DNA of 64,000 nucleotides from Calothrix brevissima NIES-22 (GTDB lineage: Bacteria > Cyanobacteriota > Cyanobacteriia > Cyanobacteriales > Nostocaceae). The stretch is taken from NCBI RefSeq assembly GCF_002367995.1, contig NZ_AP018207.1:4153083-4217082 (forward strand). The letters run 5' to 3'. Below are positions 7,645 through 17,179 of the stretch, one piece after another. Numbering within the stretch: the first letter of the stretch is position 1; each line of letters opens with the position of its first letter. The notes beneath the pieces are model-generated. The model searched no databases. It was not told where the DNA came from and worked only from the letters and a program-made list of their open reading frames with translations. Position numbers and translations under genes: made by a program.

Positions 7645-9834
7645 ATGAGTGAATTTACCAAAACCCTTTGTCCTTACTGCGGCGTTGGCTGTGGGTTAGA
7701 AGTTTCGCCCCCAGCGCAACCAGGAAAAGCGACTAATCGGGACAGTCAAGGAACTCCAATTTGGCGCGTGCGAGGAGACAAAGCACACCCATCTAGTCAG
7801 GGGATGGTTTGTGTAAAAGGTGCAACTATCGCTGAGTCGTTAGATAAAAATAGGCTTCATTACCCAATGGTGCGAGACTCTTTAGATCAAGAATTTCGGC
7901 GCGTCAGTTGGGATGAAGCGTTTGAAATCATTACCAAGCGCATTCAAACGTTGCGTTACACCCAAGGTTCAGAAGCTATCTGTATGTATGGTTCTGGACA
8001 GTTTCAAACAGAGGATTATTACATCGCCCAAAAACTGATGAAGGGATGTTTGGGTAGTAATAATTTTGATGCTAATTCGCGTTTATGTATGTCTAGCGCC
8101 GTATCTGGCTATATTCAAAGCTTTGGCGCAGATGGCCCGCCTTGTTGTTACGACGATTTAGAGTTAACCGACTGTGCATTTTTAATTGGTACGAATGCTG
8201 CTGAATGTCACCCGATAGTCTTCAATCGCTTGGCGAAGTATCACAAGAAAAATCGCAAAGTCAAAATGATTGTTGTCGATCCTCGACGCACACCCACCGC
8301 AGAAGCAGCCGATTTACATTTAGCTATTCGTCCAGGTACAGATATTGACTTGTTAAATGGCATTGCTTATTTGTTAATGCGTGGGAATGCTATTGATGTT
8401 GGGTTTATTGACGACTGTACGAGTAACTTTCCTGCCTATGCAGAGGTGATTCGTCATTATGCTCCCGATATCGTGGCGGATCGTTGCGGTATTAGCGTTG
8501 CAGATTTGGAAACAGCCGCGCGTTATTGGAGTCAATCCGAGAGGGTGTTGTCTCTATGGTCGATGGGTGTGAATCAGTCCAGTGAGGGGACAGCGAAGGT
8601 AAGGACAATTATTAACCTGCACCTGATGACAGGACAAATTGGTAAACCTGGAGCCGGGCCTTTTTCTTTGACAGGTCAACCCAATGCAATGGGGGGAAGG
8701 GAAGCTGGCGGTTTAGCGCATCTCTTACCCGGTTATCGCTTGGTGAAAAATCCCCAGCACCGCGCTGAGGTTGAAGATTTTTGGGGCTTAAAGCGAGGAC
8801 AAATTTCACCAAATCCCGGTTTAACGGCGTGGGATATGATTACTGGGTTAGAAGATGGCTCAGTGGGCTTGCTGTGGATTGCGGCTACTAACCCAGCTGT
8901 GAGTATGCCAGATTTGGAACGGACTAAAAAGGCATTGTTGCGATCGCCTTTTACTATCTATCAAGATGCCTATTATCCCACGGAAACGGCTGCTTACGCT
9001 CACGTTCTGTTACCTGCGGCGCAGTGGGGTGAAAAAACTGGGGTAATGACTAATTCCGAGCGCACAGTCACTCTTTGTCAAGCATTCCGCCAACCACCAA
9101 GAGAAGCTAAAGCAGATTGGGAAATTTTTGCCGAAGTTGGACGGAGATTAGGTTTTATCAAAGAATTTAGCTATGCTAACTCCGCAGAAGTTTATGCAGA
9201 ATTTGTCCGCTTAACTCGCGATCGCCCCTGTGAAATGACTGGTATTAGTCATGAAGGATTGCGACAATTTGGCCCCAGTCAATGGCCCCATCCAGAAGCA
9301 GCAGGGACAGCGACACATGAAAGAAAGCGCCTCTACACAAATCTTCGCTTTCATACCCCTGATGGAAGGGCGCGGTTTGGAGCTTATCACTCACGGGGAT
9401 TAGCAGAACCGCCAGATTCTAATTATCCTTTTGTACTGACTACTGGACGTTTATACGGACATTGGCACACTCAAACCCGTACTGGACGGATTGAAAAAAT
9501 TCGTCAAATGCACCCCGATCCGTTTATTGAGATTCATCCCCGTGATGCTGCAAAGTTGGGGATTACAGATAACCAGTTGCTAGAAGTGCGATCGCGTCGC
9601 GGTAAAGCCAAATTTCCTGCTAAAGTCACAAAAGCGATCGCCCCTGGTACAGTATTTGTCCCTATGCATTGGGGCGCACTTTGGGCAAATGAAGCGGAAG
9701 CTAACGCCCTGACTCATCCAGAATCTTGCCCAGATTCGTTACAACCAGAATTAAAAGCTTGTGCAGTACAATTACTACCAATTTCTGCAGAAGTAACATT
9801 TAAAAATTATCAACTTCAGTCCTCACAATGGTAA
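7645..9834 (+). CDS. narB: NarB, ferredoxin-dependent assimilatory nitrate reductase
   Basis: Reduces nitrate to nitrite in the cytoplasm with electrons from ferredoxin, using a [4Fe-4S] cluster and Mo-bis-MGD. It has 729 residues, the normal length for cyanobacterial NarB. The N-terminal cluster cysteines are visible as CPYCGVGC (C9, C12, C16) and C56 in GMVCVKGA. The molybdopterin oxidoreductase domain follows, with the likely Mo-ligand cysteine in SRLCMSSAV. The C-terminal molydopterin dinucleotide-binding domain starts near residue 590 ([20 protein letters not shown]). Cofactor supply links it to mobA at 47241 and activity to narM at 10772. A terminator follows at 9913-9946. Translation start at 7645 lies against a heptamer array without a clear ribosome site. 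Confidence 0.97.
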   Translation: MSEFTKTLCPYCGVGCGLEVSPPAQPGKATNRDSQGTPIWRVRGDKAHPSSQGMVCVKGATIAESLDKNRLHYPMVRDSLDQEFRRVSWDEAFEIITKRIQTLRYTQGSEAICMYGSGQFQTEDYYIAQKLMKGCLGSNNFDANSRLCMSSAVSGYIQSFGADGPPCCYDDLELTDCAFLIGTNAAECHPIVFNRLAKYHKKNRKVKMIVVDPRRTPTAEAADLHLAIRPGTDIDLLNGIAYLLMRGNAIDVGFIDDCTSNFPAYAEVIRHYAPDIVADRCGISVADLETAARYWSQSERVLSLWSMGVNQSSEGTAKVRTIINLHLMTGQIGKPGAGPFSLTGQPNAMGGREAGGLAHLLPGYRLVKNPQHRAEVEDFWGLKRGQISPNPGLTAWDMITGLEDGSVGLLWIAATNPAVSMPDLERTKKALLRSPFTIYQDAYYPTETAAYAHVLLPAAQWGEKTGVMTNSERTVTLCQAFRQPPREAKADWEIFAEVGRRLGFIKEFSYANSAEVYAEFVRLTRDRPCEMTGISHEGLRQFGPSQWPHPEAAGTATHERKRLYTNLRFHTPDGRARFGAYHSRGLAEPPDSNYPFVLTTGRLYGHWHTQTRTGRIEKIRQMHPDPFIEIHPRDAAKLGITDNQLLEVRSRRGKAKFPAKVTKAIAPGTVFVPMHWGALWANEAEANALTHPESCPDSLQPELKACAVQLLPISAEVTFKNYQLQSSQW

Positions 9835-9912
9835 GCTGCTAAATAGATTTCTCAATTTTCCATTGAGAATATAACCCATAGTTCATATTCAATAGTTACA
9901 ATCATTTTTTCT

Positions 9913-9946
9913 AATCCTCTAGATTTATCTATAGGATTTTTGTTTT
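9913..9946 (+). terminator. Rho-independent terminator after narB
   Basis: An 11-bp stem with one mismatch (AATCCTCTAGA, loop TTTA, TCTATAGGATT) runs directly into a T-rich tract TTTTTGTTTT. It lies 80 bp past the narB stop. Confidence 0.7.
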
Positions 9947-10139
9947 ATGTTTGAATATTTACTATGGATCAAAAAAAGTAATTTCACAAATAAGCAAACT
10001 ATTCACTAGTAAGTTGGGCACTGCTTAACATCCACTCAAATCTTGAATGGGAAAGTTATCGGCAGTGCCTATCCTACAAAGATTTATTTGTATTTTGATT
10101 TTTGATAATTAAATTTAACTAAAAAACTAGGGGCAGCAA

Positions 10140-10673
10140 ATGAGAAGATTATTCAAAAATTTGGCAGAAAATACCAAAGATGAGAAATTTATGCACTTTA
10201 TTGAAAACATCGAAGTGCTAGTTTCCAAGATTTTATCTTTATTAATGGTATTGGTAATTTTGGCAGCATTAGGAGATTTGGTAGTCTTCCTGATCAAAGA
10301 GTTATTTACTACCCCATACGGCAAATTTAACACTACTTTATTTAAGATATTTGGTTTATTTCTCAATATTTTGATTGCTTTAGAAATCTTAGAAAATATC
10401 ACTGCCTACCTGCGCAAGCATGTAGTTCAGGTAGAATTAGTAATTGTCACATCTTTAATCGCTGTATCGAGAAAAATTATTATTCTTGATCTCGAAAAAG
10501 TCTCAGGAATTGATATCATTGGGTTAGGTATAGCAGTTTTAGCTCTATCAATTAGTTATCTGATAATTCGTTATAGCAATTCCCAATCACGAAAAAATAA
10601 GGTAAAATCATTTCCTTTGGTGTATAAAGAACTTGACAAATCCAAGAAGATAATTAAAAAAGACCATTCTTGA
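10140..10673 (+). CDS. PsiE-like membrane protein
   Basis: 177 residues with four hydrophobic segments, at roughly residues 30-55, 70-90, 100-115 and 128-147. The pattern and the middle motif (a leucine-rich LEILENITAYLRKHVVQVELV stretch) match the phosphate-starvation-inducible PsiE family, whose molecular function is unknown. A GGGGC-type purine stretch precedes the ATG. It lies between narB and narM on the same strand but beyond the narB terminator, so a nitrate link is not shown. AT-rich codon use resembles that of its neighbours. Confidence 0.7.
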   Translation: MRRLFKNLAENTKDEKFMHFIENIEVLVSKILSLLMVLVILAALGDLVVFLIKELFTTPYGKFNTTLFKIFGLFLNILIALEILENITAYLRKHVVQVELVIVTSLIAVSRKIIILDLEKVSGIDIIGLGIAVLALSISYLIIRYSNSQSRKNKVKSFPLVYKELDKSKKIIKKDHS

Positions 10674-10744
10674 ATTCAAGATATATATTTTAGGGAAATA
10701 GAGACACAAATAATTCATACTGCTGCCATATCCCCTTTTGTCGA

Positions 10745-10774
10745 TCACAAATGACAAATGACAAATGACAAATG
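10745..10774 (+). repeat. STRR 7-mer array (CAAATGA) at the narM start
   Basis: Four copies of CAAATGA/ACAAATG. The last one overlaps the narM start codon, so every unit supplies an ATG just ahead of the true start. Confidence 0.8.
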
Positions 10775-11239
10775 ACTAATCATCAAACTTTCTTTGATTT
10801 TGAAGCAGATTTCGTTGAATCCCTCCGTTGCATACCCATGCAAGTGCGCTACAAACTAGATACTTGTGGGATCAAGCTCAAGTTGTCTGATTGGCATCAA
10901 ATGTCTCAAGCTGAACGAGAAGCTTTAGTTGAATTGCCTTGCACTACAGAAACAGAAATTCAATCTTATCGCCAGTATCTCGAACAGTTAATTGTCACTC
11001 GTACAGGTGTACCAGCTAAACAATTACCGATTGAACTCCATCCGGAATGGATGGACTCCAGTAATTTACCAGCTAGCGTTCAAGAAAAAGCTCAAGAAGT
11101 AGGTATAGCGATCGCAACTCAACAGTGGGAAGCTTTAACGCCTTTACAGCGATTTGCGCTAATTAAACTCAGTCGTTCCGGGCATGAAAACAAAAACTTT
11201 CCCAAAGCGGTGAGAGAATTTCATTTAGAGGGATTCTAA
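10772..11239 (+). CDS. narM: NarM, nitrate reductase-associated protein
   Basis: 155-residue soluble protein of the nitrate reductase-associated family. In Synechococcus elongatus NarM is required for nitrate reductase activity, but its exact job (assembly or cofactor loading) is not known. Recognisable stretches are the N-terminal FFDFEADFVESLRCIPM, the central KLKLSDWHQMSQAERE and the C-terminal LTPLQRFALIKLSR. Its position near narB supports the call. The start lies inside a run of CAAATGA heptamers and has no clear Shine-Dalgarno site. The convergent padR gene ends 5 bp beyond its stop. Confidence 0.9.
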   Translation: MTNHQTFFDFEADFVESLRCIPMQVRYKLDTCGIKLKLSDWHQMSQAEREALVELPCTTETEIQSYRQYLEQLIVTRTGVPAKQLPIELHPEWMDSSNLPASVQEKAQEVGIAIATQQWEALTPLQRFALIKLSRSGHENKNFPKAVREFHLEGF

Positions 11240-11244
11240 CGAAT

Positions 11245-11970
11245 CTACTGCTCGGCTAGAAACTTGTAAATCTCACGCTTTACCTGAACCAGCAATTCGC
11301 GTACTCGCAAAGCTTGCTCTAAATTTCCACTGCGCGCAATTTGTGTGACTGCATCATTTAACTGCGTTAAAGTCTGCCGCAACTCAATCAATTCGGAAGG
11401 TTTGCTTTCGGTAAAACTATCTTGAGGATTTTGTGAATGAGATTGCTGATAGCGATCGCTCAATAACTTTCTACCACTATCTGTAATTGTGTAGACACGC
11501 TTACCTTCGACTTGCTCGCTAGTTAAATAACCGCCGTCTTCCAACATTTGAAGTGTGGGATAGACTGAACCTGGACTCAGTTTGCGAAAGCCTCCGCGAC
11601 GGTTTTCTAGCTCTTTAATCAGTTCATAACCATGCTGGGGACGCTCCGATAATAGCCCCAGCAGCATAAATTTGATGTCACCGCGACGGGTGCGAGGCTC
11701 ATCTCCCCAGCCACCACCCAATGAACCTGGGTGTCCATGTCCATGTCGCCCACTCATAGAAAATTGATGGGCAAATTTATGCTGGTGACGATTGGACAAC
11801 AGCCCCAGCAGTCTAAATTTGATGTCACCGCGATGGGTGCGAGGCTCATTTCCCCAGTCATCACCCGATGAATCACTGTATTCATGTCGCCCACCTCTGG
11901 AAAATTGATGGGCAATTCCTTCTCCAGCATGGGCTGGTACAGGAAAACGTGAATGAAATTGTCTAAACAT
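11245..11970 (-). CDS. PadR-family transcriptional regulator with duplicated N-terminal segment
   Basis: 241 residues from the ATG at 11970, which I prefer to an upstream start because an AGGAG ribosome site lies 7-8 bases before it. The PadR winged helix begins at the second GDIKFMLLGLLSERPQHGYE block and continues through GSVYPTLQMLEDGGYL and KRVYTITDSGRKLL; a C-terminal helix for dimerisation follows. Ahead of it lies an extra, diverged copy of the same start (GDIKFRLLGLLSNRHQHKF), coded by a tandem duplication in the DNA. The N-terminus is His/Gly/Arg-rich. Divergent operators at 12003-12045 suggest autoregulation. Other target genes cannot be identified here. Confidence 0.85.
   Translation of the reverse strand: MFRQFHSRFPVPAHAGEGIAHQFSRGGRHEYSDSSGDDWGNEPRTHRGDIKFRLLGLLSNRHQHKFAHQFSMSGRHGHGHPGSLGGGWGDEPRTRRGDIKFMLLGLLSERPQHGYELIKELENRRGGFRKLSPGSVYPTLQMLEDGGYLTSEQVEGKRVYTITDSGRKLLSDRYQQSHSQNPQDSFTESKPSELIELRQTLTQLNDAVTQIARSGNLEQALRVRELLVQVKREIYKFLAEQ
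11654..11915 (-). repeat. Intragenic tandem duplication in padR
   Basis: Two direct repeats of about 115-121 bp (11654-11774 and 11801-11915) share AGCCCCAGCAG at one end, AAATTTGATGTCACCGCGA inside and AAATTGATGGGCAA at the other end. They encode the two GDIKF-x-LLGLLS copies. Confidence 0.8.
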
Positions 11971-12002
11971 TATGTAACTCCTGATGTTTGTTTGAAATAT
12001 CA

Positions 12003-12045
12003 CGATATATCGTTATCCTTAAATAAAATATATTTCGATATATCG
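12003..12045. promoter_or_regulatory. Paired operator candidate for the PadR regulator
   Basis: Two identical 10-bp palindromes CGATATATCG at 12003-12012 and 12036-12045 have centres 33 bp apart, about three helical turns, in an AT-rich stretch 33 bp upstream of the padR start. Paired dyads placed this way are typical of autoregulated repressors. Confidence 0.6.
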
Positions 12046-12947
12046 GATTTGTCAAATACAAATTTTCCAGAGTTCTCCAAATGCCAAACGCCGCTTGTTT
12101 GCGGCGTTTGGTAGATAAATAATTGCCAATCCAATCAATGCGATCGCTGGGGATTAGGGAAGGTATTACCTTCAGCCTGGGTAACAGTCAACAGTCAACA
12201 GTCAACAGTCAACAGTCAACAGCCCTGACAATGGATTGTGCAACTTAAAAGCAAAATAGCTGAGACAGGCTTTGTTTGTTGAGTTTGATGCTTCCCGCCT
12301 GGGAGCTTGAATGTATTGCTATATCGGGAATTTGTCTGATTATTAGTGCGATCGCTTACTAGTACAGGTCGGCGGAAATAAACAGACCATAAGGAATTGC
12401 TAAAAGGCTTGTGGGATCACTATTCTTTCTTTTTCCTTTTGACTTTTGACTTTTGCCTTGTTGTACTAGGGATCGGTAAAAAGTTAAGTTTCATCACCTG
12501 GTGATGTAATCAATCGCCTAAACCATAGCATCAAGATAGCATTAGGGTTACACAATCAAGACAACATTAATGTTAGGGTGGTCAACAGTCCGCAATCCAT
12601 AGTCGATAATTTGTTGACAATCGATCGTTAAGCATCTACAACCTCAACTCAAAATCAACCAGAAATATAGGCTGAGTGCTGATAATGTACTACTTGTCAG
12701 TGCGCGATCGCATAATTTTGGTTTTTACGGAGAAAATTTCGCATTCTTGAGCAGTGAGTGAAGCTATATTGTATTTAGTCATGCCGCAGTTACAGTAATC
12801 CAGTATGATGAACAAATTTAAAGTCTCAATTCAGGTACGGCAGATAATTTTTTTTGCAACATTTAAATGATATTGCTGTAAATTGGTTAGGCTTAAGTTC
12901 TAATAACAAGTAATTTCCGAATTCTTTGAGACAAGCAATCTAACTCG
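12046..12947. other. Gene-free intergenic region
   Basis: About 900 bp without a credible ORF. It holds a 7-mer array (CAACAGT, about 12184-12222), several HIP1-type octamers and AT-rich sequence before the FHA-PrsW gene. I see no RNA gene in it. Confidence 0.5.
12184..12222 (+). repeat. STRR 7-mer array (CAACAGT)
   Basis: Five to six tandem copies of CAACAGT. Confidence 0.85.
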
Positions 12948-14312
12948 ATGACAGGCAAAAACGCAAGACATAATGCATTTCTGCGGCTAGTGTCTGGTAA
13001 TGGGGCACCTCTTAGGTCAGAATTCCGCTACTCGCTGCTCCCAAGTCAAGAGATGATCGTTGGACGCGACCCCAGCTGCCAAATTGTCTTGGATGCCATG
13101 ATGTATCGGATGGTATCTCGTCGTCATGCTGTGGTTCGTCCGCTCTCTTCCCCAGATAACAAATTTAGCTGGCTCATTTGTGATTTAAATAGCGCTAACG
13201 GTACGTATTTAAACGGACAACGCATCCAGGGTTGTCAAGAATTACAGCCAGGCGATCGCATTTCTTTAGGTGCTGACGGGCCGCAATTTGTGTTTGAGCA
13301 TGATTATGTACCCCAAGCCACAATCATGACCAGGCCAGCCACACCCCTGCCATCACCAGGAAGTTACCCCGCACCATTAAAATCTGATTCGGTGAGCTTT
13401 ACTCAACTGTTCCCGATTATTTCCACTGGTAAAGATTTAACTCGTAAAGCTTATCTCATACCAGGGATTTTAACTGTAGTATTTGTGGTATTAATGTTTG
13501 CTACGGTAGGCAGACCACAAGCCAATCAAGTGATTGTTGCTAGTTATATAGCCTTTGCCGCTTATTACTTTGTCTACCAACTCTGCGGTAAACAAAAGCC
13601 TTGGTGGGTACTAGCATCTGTAGCTTTAGGTACCGCAATAATATTGAAAAGTCCCCTATTGGATTTGTTTATTTTTGTATTTCGCGGTTTATTGCCTGGG
13701 AACTTACCTTCATCTCAGGATACCCTAACCTTCACCGAATTGCTGATACGGATGTTTTTTGGTGCAGGTTTAATGGAAGAATTACTGAAAGCATTACCTG
13801 TATTAGCAGCTTTAGCTATTGGCCTGATATTGCCCTCACCTTGGCGAGAACGCATAGGTATTTGGGAACCTTTAGATGGCATTCTCTTAGGAACTGCTTC
13901 GGCTGTAGGTTTTACTTTATTAGAAACCCTGGGTCAATATGTGCCTGTTATTACTCAAAATGTAGCCCAACAAGCAGGGGTAGGCACTGGTCAACTCGTA
14001 GGTTTACAATTACTAATTCCGCGAATTTTAGGTTCTGTAGCCGGACACATGGCTTACAGTGGCTATTTGGGCTATTTTATCGGTTTAGCTGTACTCAAAC
14101 CCCGTCTAATTTGGCAAATTCTCCCCATTGGGTATGTAAGCGCGGCTGCACTTCATGCCTTATGGAATGCTACTGGTTCAATCAATGCCTTGTTATTGGT
14201 AATTGTTGGGGTATTATCCTACGCCTTTTTGATGGCAGCCATTTTAAAAGCTCGTGCCCTTTCGCCCACGCGATCGCAAAATTTCGCTACTCGCTTCCTC
14301 GGCCCTAAATGA
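12948..14312 (+). CDS. FHA domain fused to a PrsW-type intramembrane protease
   Basis: 454 residues. An N-terminal FHA phosphothreonine-binding domain occupies about 38-125, with VGRDPSCQIV, SRRHAVV and NSANGTYLNG as its signature loops. A Pro-rich linker follows, then a membrane domain from about 165 to 440 with eight or so hydrophobic segments. This domain carries the PrsW (M82) signature: EELLKA near 277, a second glutamate in FTLLETLGQ near 322 and a histidine in GHMAYSG near 368. PrsW in Bacillus cleaves an anti-sigma factor; the substrate here is unknown. An FHA on such a protease implies control by, or recruitment to, phosphorylated partners. It is divergent from the CHAT-FHA and PP2C genes just downstream, which fits a common signalling theme. 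Confidence 0.85.
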   Translation: MTGKNARHNAFLRLVSGNGAPLRSEFRYSLLPSQEMIVGRDPSCQIVLDAMMYRMVSRRHAVVRPLSSPDNKFSWLICDLNSANGTYLNGQRIQGCQELQPGDRISLGADGPQFVFEHDYVPQATIMTRPATPLPSPGSYPAPLKSDSVSFTQLFPIISTGKDLTRKAYLIPGILTVVFVVLMFATVGRPQANQVIVASYIAFAAYYFVYQLCGKQKPWWVLASVALGTAIILKSPLLDLFIFVFRGLLPGNLPSSQDTLTFTELLIRMFFGAGLMEELLKALPVLAALAIGLILPSPWRERIGIWEPLDGILLGTASAVGFTLLETLGQYVPVITQNVAQQAGVGTGQLVGLQLLIPRILGSVAGHMAYSGYLGYFIGLAVLKPRLIWQILPIGYVSAAALHALWNATGSINALLLVIVGVLSYAFLMAAILKARALSPTRSQNFATRFLGPK

Positions 14313-14319
14313 GGGAGGA

Positions 14320-14397
14320 GGGGGACAAGGAGGACAAGGAGGACAAGGAGGACTATTGACCATTGACCATTGACCATTGACCATTGACCATTGACTA
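14320..14397 (+). repeat. 9-mer (GGACAAGGA) and 7-mer (CATTGAC) arrays
   Basis: Three copies of GGACAAGGA are followed by about six copies of ACCATTG/CATTGAC. Confidence 0.8.
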
Positions 14398-14580
14398 TTT
14401 TCTACCTTGAGATAGATAGCACTGCTTCCGCAATCAGCCTATAGTTGGAATTATACTAGGAAAACCTTGTTTAAAAATAACGAGAAAAAAGTATAAGACC
14501 CGCAATACAAGCGTCGAGTGCGGGCAAAAGCAAGAAGTCGCCTGAATTAACTGACCCCTAAGGGATAAAAGACAACTGAT

Positions 14581-15219
14581 TTAGGATTCTGACTGAAAGC
14601 TGTGAAGTTGGGTCAGAGCATAGTAAGAAATCGCTAAACTAACCTTTGCTCGCTCGACATCTGATAAACTTGCCCATTCCTTATTTTCAAATTTACTCAT
14701 CACAGATCCTGGGTTATGTGGTTCTCCGCTACGCATAGCATAGGCATAAGGACGGGCTAAAACTAAGAGATCTTCTGCTGCCCAAGTTGGTAACACTCCT
14801 TGAACACATTCCACTAATTGCTCGCCAAGAGATTGCTGGGAGGTAAACATCTCAGTGGCTTTTTGGGCAATGTTATTTAGCCATTCTTGGGGTATGGCTG
14901 CGGCAAAAGCTGCTTGGAGATTAGCGAATAAATTCTGACTGCTATGAGCTTGTTCTGGGGAATCAGTCGCATCTTCGGGCCATAGTGTATCAAGTTGTTG
15001 GTAAAAACCATGCGATCGCGTATTTAGCTCTTGTTCATCCCATAACTCATCGCTAAGAAACTGCTGTTCTAAAGCGCAAAAATAAGCATCTGATTCACTA
15101 TCAGCAGGGTTCCAAGGATAAGTTGCATCTTCTACTTCCAGTAAAGCGGCGAGGAAATCTAATTCGACTTGAGATGCTAAAGAAGTGAAATTTTCTGAAT
15201 TGTTAATATTGTTAATCAT
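14581..15219 (-). CDS. Conserved-looking acidic protein of unknown function
   Basis: 212 residues, acidic, without signal peptide or membrane segments, and rich in Leu, Ala, Glu and Gln with predicted helices. A strong GGAGG ribosome site stands 7 bases before the ATG at 15219. I do not recognise a domain. The C-terminal third (WASLSDVERAKVSLAISYYAL) looks like a helical bundle. It lies between the FHA-PrsW gene and the CHAT-FHA gene. It is on the strand of the CHAT-FHA gene, so it is downstream of CHAT-FHA and the PP2C gene, about 235 bp from the former. It could be a partner or substrate of that module; nothing in the sequence proves this. Confidence 0.65.
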   Translation of the reverse strand: MINNINNSENFTSLASQVELDFLAALLEVEDATYPWNPADSESDAYFCALEQQFLSDELWDEQELNTRSHGFYQQLDTLWPEDATDSPEQAHSSQNLFANLQAAFAAAIPQEWLNNIAQKATEMFTSQQSLGEQLVECVQGVLPTWAAEDLLVLARPYAYAMRSGEPHNPGSVMSKFENKEWASLSDVERAKVSLAISYYALTQLHSFQSES

Positions 15220-15454
15220 TTGTCGCCTCCCTTGTTGATGATTGAGTTGATTATTTAGCGGTATTGACAGCTACAACTGTGCTTATCCCATTTCCGCAAA
15301 AATCAAATGAAATTTGCTGAGGATGAAAATATTTTTTCAGGCTGTTATTTTTTGGATAATCATTGAAATGCGATTAGTAATTTGGATTTACACAAACTAC
15401 ATAAATCACTCCTGTCTTGACAAGAAATCAAAACACGTTAGGTGTATGAACTAA

Positions 15455-17050
15455 TTAGGAGTCTTCAATAATAAACTCCCAAGTTTCACCTCTAGAACTC
15501 CCAAACTTTAACTGCATTCCTGAGGTTAAAGGTACTTCCTCGCGGAGGATTTGTTGCCAGCCATTAGAACTAGAAACCCAGGTTGTACCGTAGGTAGATA
15601 AATCTTGTAAATAATAAGTTCTAACTGGATTTGTCCCGCTAAAAGTATTCCGACATAAAATTTCCGCATGGCGTTTAGACACAGAAGGTTCGGGAATGAC
15701 AAGATCGTTGTCTTTAGTCCGACCAATGCGGGTGACACCAGAACGCAACAAGCAAGTTTTATCTGGTACTACCAGCGATCGCAACGAAGCTGTAGGTACC
15801 GAAGCAATTATACTCGGAATTGTCGTATCTGGTAGCTCGGTAATTCCTTCATCAAAACTTTTAATTAGTTCGCCATCAAAATCAGGATGGAGATAGAGAA
15901 CTGGTAAAGTCCAGGCTGGTTGATTAAACCGATATACTGTTAACAATTGTTGTCTAGCTTGGGCGACAGCTTCATCAATTGGTTTACGCGATCGCAATGC
16001 TTCGGTAAAAGCTTGAATAAAACTGTGGCTTTCCGCATCCGCAATTTCATCTCGCATTCCCAAAACTGCCGGTACGCCATGACGAATTAACACTTCTGCC
16101 AAACTGCTAGAAGGTATTGCTTGTTGATTAACTGCCGCAGGTTGTGCTAACCAACAAGCATTAAACACCGCTAATTTCACACCATTGCGGGTCAATACCT
16201 GAGCTAATTCTATGCCATTGAGAGTCATCTTTGGTCGTAAAAATAGTAAACCCCCGTCTGGATCGGGTAAACCATGACCGGCATAGAAAAAGACATTGTA
16301 TGCTTTAGTTTCTAATTCTTGAATTAATTCCTGTGGTTGGGGTTGCAGCAATGTAGTTACCATACATGGTGCATATCCCTGAGAATAACTACCTAAAGGC
16401 CCTGCTTTAGTCAGAGTTTGTTTTAAAATTTCTGCTTCTTTTTCTAGTTGCAGATTTTTATTTTCATTTTCGCCTAATACCAACAGAATTTTCAGCGTCT
16501 GTTCTATACGTAAAGGCGGTAATGATTCAACTTCACTCGTAGTTCGACTAAAGAGTAAATCTTGTGACAGCGACATTACCGATTGACCGGCTTCACGCTG
16601 CATAATTTCCCAAGGTAAGGCAATTAAATCCGGATCGCGAATTTCCAAGCGAAAGCGCAATCGGCTATGCTGTCCCATAGCTATACCCCGACTGCGTTCT
16701 AAACTACCGAGAATTGGCCCGTCAAATAACCAGCGCCACAGACTCATTCCCAAGTATTGCATCAGACGACTGCTATAACCTGCTGTTTGCCCTGAAGGGG
16801 ATGAATTCAAATTTATTGGTAATGGGGCTTTCTGTGGGAGGGATGCACCAGAAGCAATATTTAAAGGGTTATCACCTCCGAACATTTCCTGCCATTCTTG
16901 CCAAACTTGAGAGAGTTCAACTGGCCATATACAGTCATGCAAAACATAGCCACTAGGATAAGGCGCTTTAACTACCCAAATGGCAAAATTATCTGTGCCA
17001 GTGTTGGTCAAACGAGCGATCGCCAGGTTCAGGCATGGCAATGAAGTCAT
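15455..17050 (-). CDS. CHAT-domain (caspase-like) protein with C-terminal FHA domain
   Basis: 531 residues from the ATG at 17050; a TTG seven codons upstream is a weaker start. Residues about 190-385 form a CHAT domain, a caspase-fold peptidase: the catalytic histidine is visible in FYAGHG near 258 and the cysteine in FNACW near 297. The C-terminus (about 430-520) is an FHA domain with RIGRTKDNDLVI, SVSKRHAEIL and LSTYGTTWV. There are no membrane segments. Both catalytic residues are present, so activity is plausible. CHAT proteins can act in bacterial signalling and programmed-death pathways; the partner here is unknown. The FHA would bind phosphothreonine, and a PP2C phosphatase gene lies directly upstream on the same strand. 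Confidence 0.85.
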   Translation of the reverse strand: MTSLPCLNLAIARLTNTGTDNFAIWVVKAPYPSGYVLHDCIWPVELSQVWQEWQEMFGGDNPLNIASGASLPQKAPLPINLNSSPSGQTAGYSSRLMQYLGMSLWRWLFDGPILGSLERSRGIAMGQHSRLRFRLEIRDPDLIALPWEIMQREAGQSVMSLSQDLLFSRTTSEVESLPPLRIEQTLKILLVLGENENKNLQLEKEAEILKQTLTKAGPLGSYSQGYAPCMVTTLLQPQPQELIQELETKAYNVFFYAGHGLPDPDGGLLFLRPKMTLNGIELAQVLTRNGVKLAVFNACWLAQPAAVNQQAIPSSSLAEVLIRHGVPAVLGMRDEIADAESHSFIQAFTEALRSRKPIDEAVAQARQQLLTVYRFNQPAWTLPVLYLHPDFDGELIKSFDEGITELPDTTIPSIIASVPTASLRSLVVPDKTCLLRSGVTRIGRTKDNDLVIPEPSVSKRHAEILCRNTFSGTNPVRTYYLQDLSTYGTTWVSSSNGWQQILREEVPLTSGMQLKFGSSRGETWEFIIEDS

Positions 17051-17179
17051 TAAACTTAAATGTGAAAACAATTATTTTCAATAACAGTTTTTCCAGGTAA
17101 AAGTCTTTACCTTGGCAGTTTTGGATTTTGGTTACTACCTGTATTATTTCAGGTTTTATCAGTTTATAGCGCAATTCAA

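Noticed and set aside
13601-14308. 235-codon frame inside the FHA-PrsW gene
   Set aside because: It is a frame shadow, rich in Cys, Arg, Ser and Phe, over a gene with clear FHA and PrsW motifs.
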